From an uncultured Bacilli bacterium (lineage in GTDB: Bacteria; Bacillota_I; Bacilli_A; RF39; UBA660), in assembly GCA_947625715.1 (NCBI GenBank), contig CANQPR010000061.1, positions 1-8,313 of the forward strand: a stretch of 8,313 nt of DNA, read 5' to 3'. Under the pieces are notes generated by a model, which had not been told where the DNA came from, ran no database searches, and saw nothing but the letters and a program-made list of their open reading frames with translations. Positions 6,712 to 8,313 of this stretch are shown here, in pieces. The translations under genes and the position numbers were made by a program. Numbering within the stretch: position 1 is the stretch's first letter; each line of letters starts with the position of its first letter.

Positions 6712-6717
6712 TGTCAA
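6689..6717 (-). promoter_or_regulatory. near-consensus promoter for the structured RNA and PBECR4-like gene
   Basis: On the minus strand: TTGACA (6717-6712), exactly 17 nt, TAAAAT (6694-6689). Transcription should start near 6682, right at the first hairpin. It is the best -35/-10 pair in the window, so the RNA is probably made at a high level. Confidence 0.85.
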
Positions 6718-7025
6718 GTAAATAGTTTAAGCAGATTTATCTTTATATGCTGATTACAACAATGTTGCATTTTTGCTTAATAATTATGTATATTAATTAC
6801 TAAAGTAATTCACTAGTTTTCACTTCATAATTGCATAATATCATAAAAAAAATAAGTTTTCAATAAAACTTTGTTACAATCCAGGATAATAGTGTTTATT
6901 CTTACAAAATTGGTAGATAACTTAAATAAATTTTCATAGAGCAATTTAATTTTTTTTAAAGCTATCGTTTTAGCAGACTTAGTTTTCACAAGTTACTTTA
7001 ATTTAATTGAATTCGTCCAAATTAC
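6718..7025. other. gene-free AT-rich stretch with degenerate repeated blocks
   Basis: No supportable gene on either strand. It contains a possible minus-strand terminator (6845-6871). Two blocks, TAGAGCAAT and a GTTT-(A/T)-AGCAGA-(T/C)-TTA motif, occur in the same order and 26-28 nt apart both around the RNA promoter (6693-6701, 6726-6739) and again at 6937-6945 and 6968-6981. TAGTTTT-containing motifs recur near 6814, 6980 and 7026. This looks like a decayed duplicate of the promoter region, but could be chance in AT-rich DNA. Confidence 0.45.
6845..6871 (-). terminator. possible minus-strand terminator upstream of the RNA promoter
   Basis: On the minus strand AAGTTTT (6871-6865), loop ATTG, AAAACTT (6860-6854), then A and eight T (6852-6845). 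The stem is 7 bp but AU-rich. It would end minus-strand transcription entering from 6873 upward and insulate the RNA promoter. No minus-strand gene is visible upstream of it. Confidence 0.4.
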
Positions 7026-7078
7026 TAGTTTTGCAATATTTGCGAGAGTATAATATATAAAAAAAATTTTAGAGGAGG
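7026..7078 (+). promoter_or_regulatory. possible promoter and ribosome binding site of the rhuM pseudogene
   Basis: TATAAT (7049-7054) is a good -10, but the -35 at 17 nt is poor (TAGTTT, 7026-7031). AGGAGG (7073-7078) lies 6 nt before the GTG start at 7085, so the translation start signal is still intact although the gene behind it is broken. Confidence 0.5.
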
Positions 7079-7084
7079 TGTATT

Positions 7085-7776
7085 GTGCAAGATAAATTAA
7101 TTGGAAATGAAAAAATATTTTATTTTATAATGATGAAGAAGGAAACATTAAAGTAGAAGTGTTACTTCAAAATGAAGATGTTTGGCTAAACACCGAAGCT
7201 TTAGCTACCTTATTTAATATTAATAGAAGTGGTATTGTTAGACATATCAATAATATTTATAAAGATGAGGAATTAATTGAAAATAGCACATGTGCAAAAA
7301 TTGCACATATGGGTAATGATGGAAAACAAACTTATAATACAAAATATTATAATTTAGATATGATTATTTCCATTGGTTTTAGAGTTGATTCTACAAAAGA
7401 AAATATGGGACTTACTAATTAGAAAAAATCACCAGATGGCAAGATACTAAAATCAGATATTACAATTGCCAAGAATTATTTAGATGAAAAAGAACTCAAA
7501 AATTTAAATAATTTAGTAAACTTATTTTTAGATATAGCAGAAAATAATGCCCAAAGAAATATTGCAATGTATATGGAGGATTGGAAAAAAGAAGTAGAAA
7601 ATGCAATAAAAGTTTTTCATTATAATGTATTAGAAGGAAAAGAAACAATTTCTCATCAACAAGCTGTAAAAAAAGCCGAAAACGAATATGAAAAATATAA
7701 AGTTATACAAGATAGAAACTATGTATCAGATTTCGATAGATTAATAAACGAAACCAAACAAATAGAAAATAAATAA
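7085..7776 (+). pseudogene. rhuM: degenerate RhuM-family (virulence RhuM/COG3943-type) gene
   Basis: Intact family members are about 330 residues. Three lesions are visible. First, the start (GTG 7085, after a perfect AGGAGG) reads VQDKLIGNEKIF and then runs out of frame; the continuation YNDEEGNIKVEVLLQ is in another frame, so there is an indel in the A/T run at about 7110-7126. Second, after the N-terminal DNA-binding-like domain (EDVWLNTEALATLFN, then SGIVRHINNIYKDEEL, STCAKIA, YNLDMIISIGFRV) the sequence jumps directly to DSTKENMGLTN, which normally lies about 110 residues later: an in-frame internal deletion near 7384-7395. Third, a TAG (7420-7422) stands where the family has the Trp of MGLT-x-W-K. 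The tail then continues in frame (ITIAKNYLDEKELKNLN, EDWKKEVE, TISHQQAVKKAENEYEKYK) to TAA. The function of the family is not settled; members are common in accessory and defence regions. Confidence 0.88.
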
Positions 7777-7790
7777 AGTGTATTTAACAA

Positions 7791-7811
7791 AAAAAAATAA
7801 GTTATTTTTTT
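7791..7811. terminator. AT-only palindrome after the rhuM pseudogene, terminator-like
   Basis: AAAAAAATAA (7791-7800) and TTATTTTTTT (7802-7811) are reverse complements around a single G. As RNA it would form a weak A-U hairpin with a U-tail on either strand. It lies 14 nt after the pseudogene's stop. Confidence 0.3.
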
Positions 7812-7834
7812 ATACATTGAAAGGATTGAATAAA

Positions 7835-8175
7835 ATGTCACATTATAATGCGTATGATAGTTTTAAAACAAAAAAAGTATAGAAAAAAAAACAAAGAGCT
7901 AAAGAAAGAACTTTTGGGAAAAAAACTGACAAGCTATATTTGTTAGAAATAGTAGTGTTGGAAAGTCTTCACTTACAAATGCTATTATGAAAGATAATGA
8001 AATAAAACCAAGCCATGTTAGTGATAAAAGTAAACACAGAAGACATACAACAACAACTTCAAAATACTATGTATGGGAAGATAATTCTTCCATCATTGAT
8101 ACACCTGGTATAAGAAGTTTAGATGTTTCAACTTTTAATACAATAGGAATATAAGACTATTTTCCTGAGTTTTAA
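7835..8175 (+). pseudogene. rsgA: remnant of a RsgA-type ribosome-assembly GTPase
   Basis: RsgA is a circularly permuted GTPase acting in 30S maturation. The remnant keeps P-loop NSSVGKSS (about 7948-7971, preceded by Arg where Gly is expected), then HVSDKSKHRRHTTTTS (switch I region with the HTTT motif), SIIDTPGIRSLD (DTPG, G3 box) and, after an in-frame TAA at 8152, DYFPEF. It lacks the OB-fold, the NKxD box and the C-terminal zinc domain. A frameshift near 7931-7935 separates this from an upstream segment that begins at ATG 7835 (MSHYNAYDSFKTKKV, TAG at 7880, then KKKQRAKERTFGKK). That segment follows an AAAGGA ribosome binding site, but I cannot place it in RsgA. It may be the true N-terminus of this paralogue or a fused fragment. 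Being only about one third of a gene with several stops, it is not functional; the working rsgA must lie elsewhere. Confidence 0.82.
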
Positions 8176-8261
8176 AATTGGAAATAAAAACGATAATTTT
8201 CCAAATAAATTTATTAATACTATTTAAAAATTTAACAATAACTGATATAATTTTAGACATG

Positions 8262-8309
8262 ACATTACCTCGATTCTTGTGTATTGTTTATATCTAAAAA
8301 CATTACCTC
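8262..8309. repeat. direct repeat ACATTACCTC, two copies
   Basis: Identical 10-mers at 8262-8271 and 8300-8309, 38 nt apart. On the minus strand they read GAGGTAATGT, i.e. a Shine-Dalgarno-like GAGG directly before ATG. The stretch 8176-8313 otherwise holds no gene I can support. Confidence 0.4.
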
Positions 8310-8313
8310 AAAA

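Noticed and set aside
5862..7776. The PBECR4-like gene and rhuM as a divergent toxin-antitoxin pair
   Set aside because: They are more than 600 nt apart with separate promoters, and rhuM is broken, so no functional pairing can be supported.
7420..7882. TAG read as an amino acid, since TAG interrupts both the rhuM and GTPase frames
   Set aside because: Both genes also carry frameshifts, large deletions or TAA stops, so ordinary decay explains it; the intact genes contain no in-frame TAG.

Overview
This window comes from a very AT-rich, low-GC Bacillota-type genome (Bacilli, Erysipelotrichia or Acholeplasma-like lineages fit; the exact taxon cannot be read from the window). The reasons are A/T-ending codons throughout, strong AAGGAGG-type ribosome binding sites, TTGACA/TATAAT promoters, and a long CBS/DRTGG family II pyrophosphatase. 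TGG is used for Trp, and most intact genes end in TAA. Nothing suggests the mycoplasma code.

Positions 1-5796 are the ordinary, well-kept part, all on the + strand. It holds the 3' end of an unrecognised gene closed by a small terminator, a short sigma region 4-like ORF that may be a remnant, then uvrB, a Mn-dependent pyrophosphatase with regulatory CBS/DRTGG domains, a short-chain dehydrogenase and an 86-residue charged protein with a clear terminator. Gaps are 33-76 nt, no clear terminators lie between these genes, and several have their own -10 elements inside or just after the previous gene. The likely picture is one read-through unit with internal promoters.

Positions 5797-7084 are the most interesting part. 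A minus-strand gene for a 194-residue protein that looks like the PBECR4 (barnase/EndoU/colicin/RelE-like nuclease) family is preceded by a near-consensus promoter, about 210 nt of strongly structured RNA with a GC-rich core, and then a textbook intrinsic terminator placed before the gene's own ribosome binding site. I recognise no known riboswitch, T-box, tmRNA, SRP RNA or 6S RNA in it. The order promoter - structured RNA - terminator - small nuclease-like gene is that of type III toxin-antitoxin loci, but it would also fit a cis-acting attenuator or riboswitch. A long interrupted inverted repeat covers the promoter.

Positions 7085-8313 are a graveyard of accessory genes: a rhuM-family pseudogene (frameshift, large internal deletion, Trp-to-TAG) and a remnant of a RsgA-type GTPase (frameshift, stops, truncated). 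The last 140 nt hold no gene I can support.
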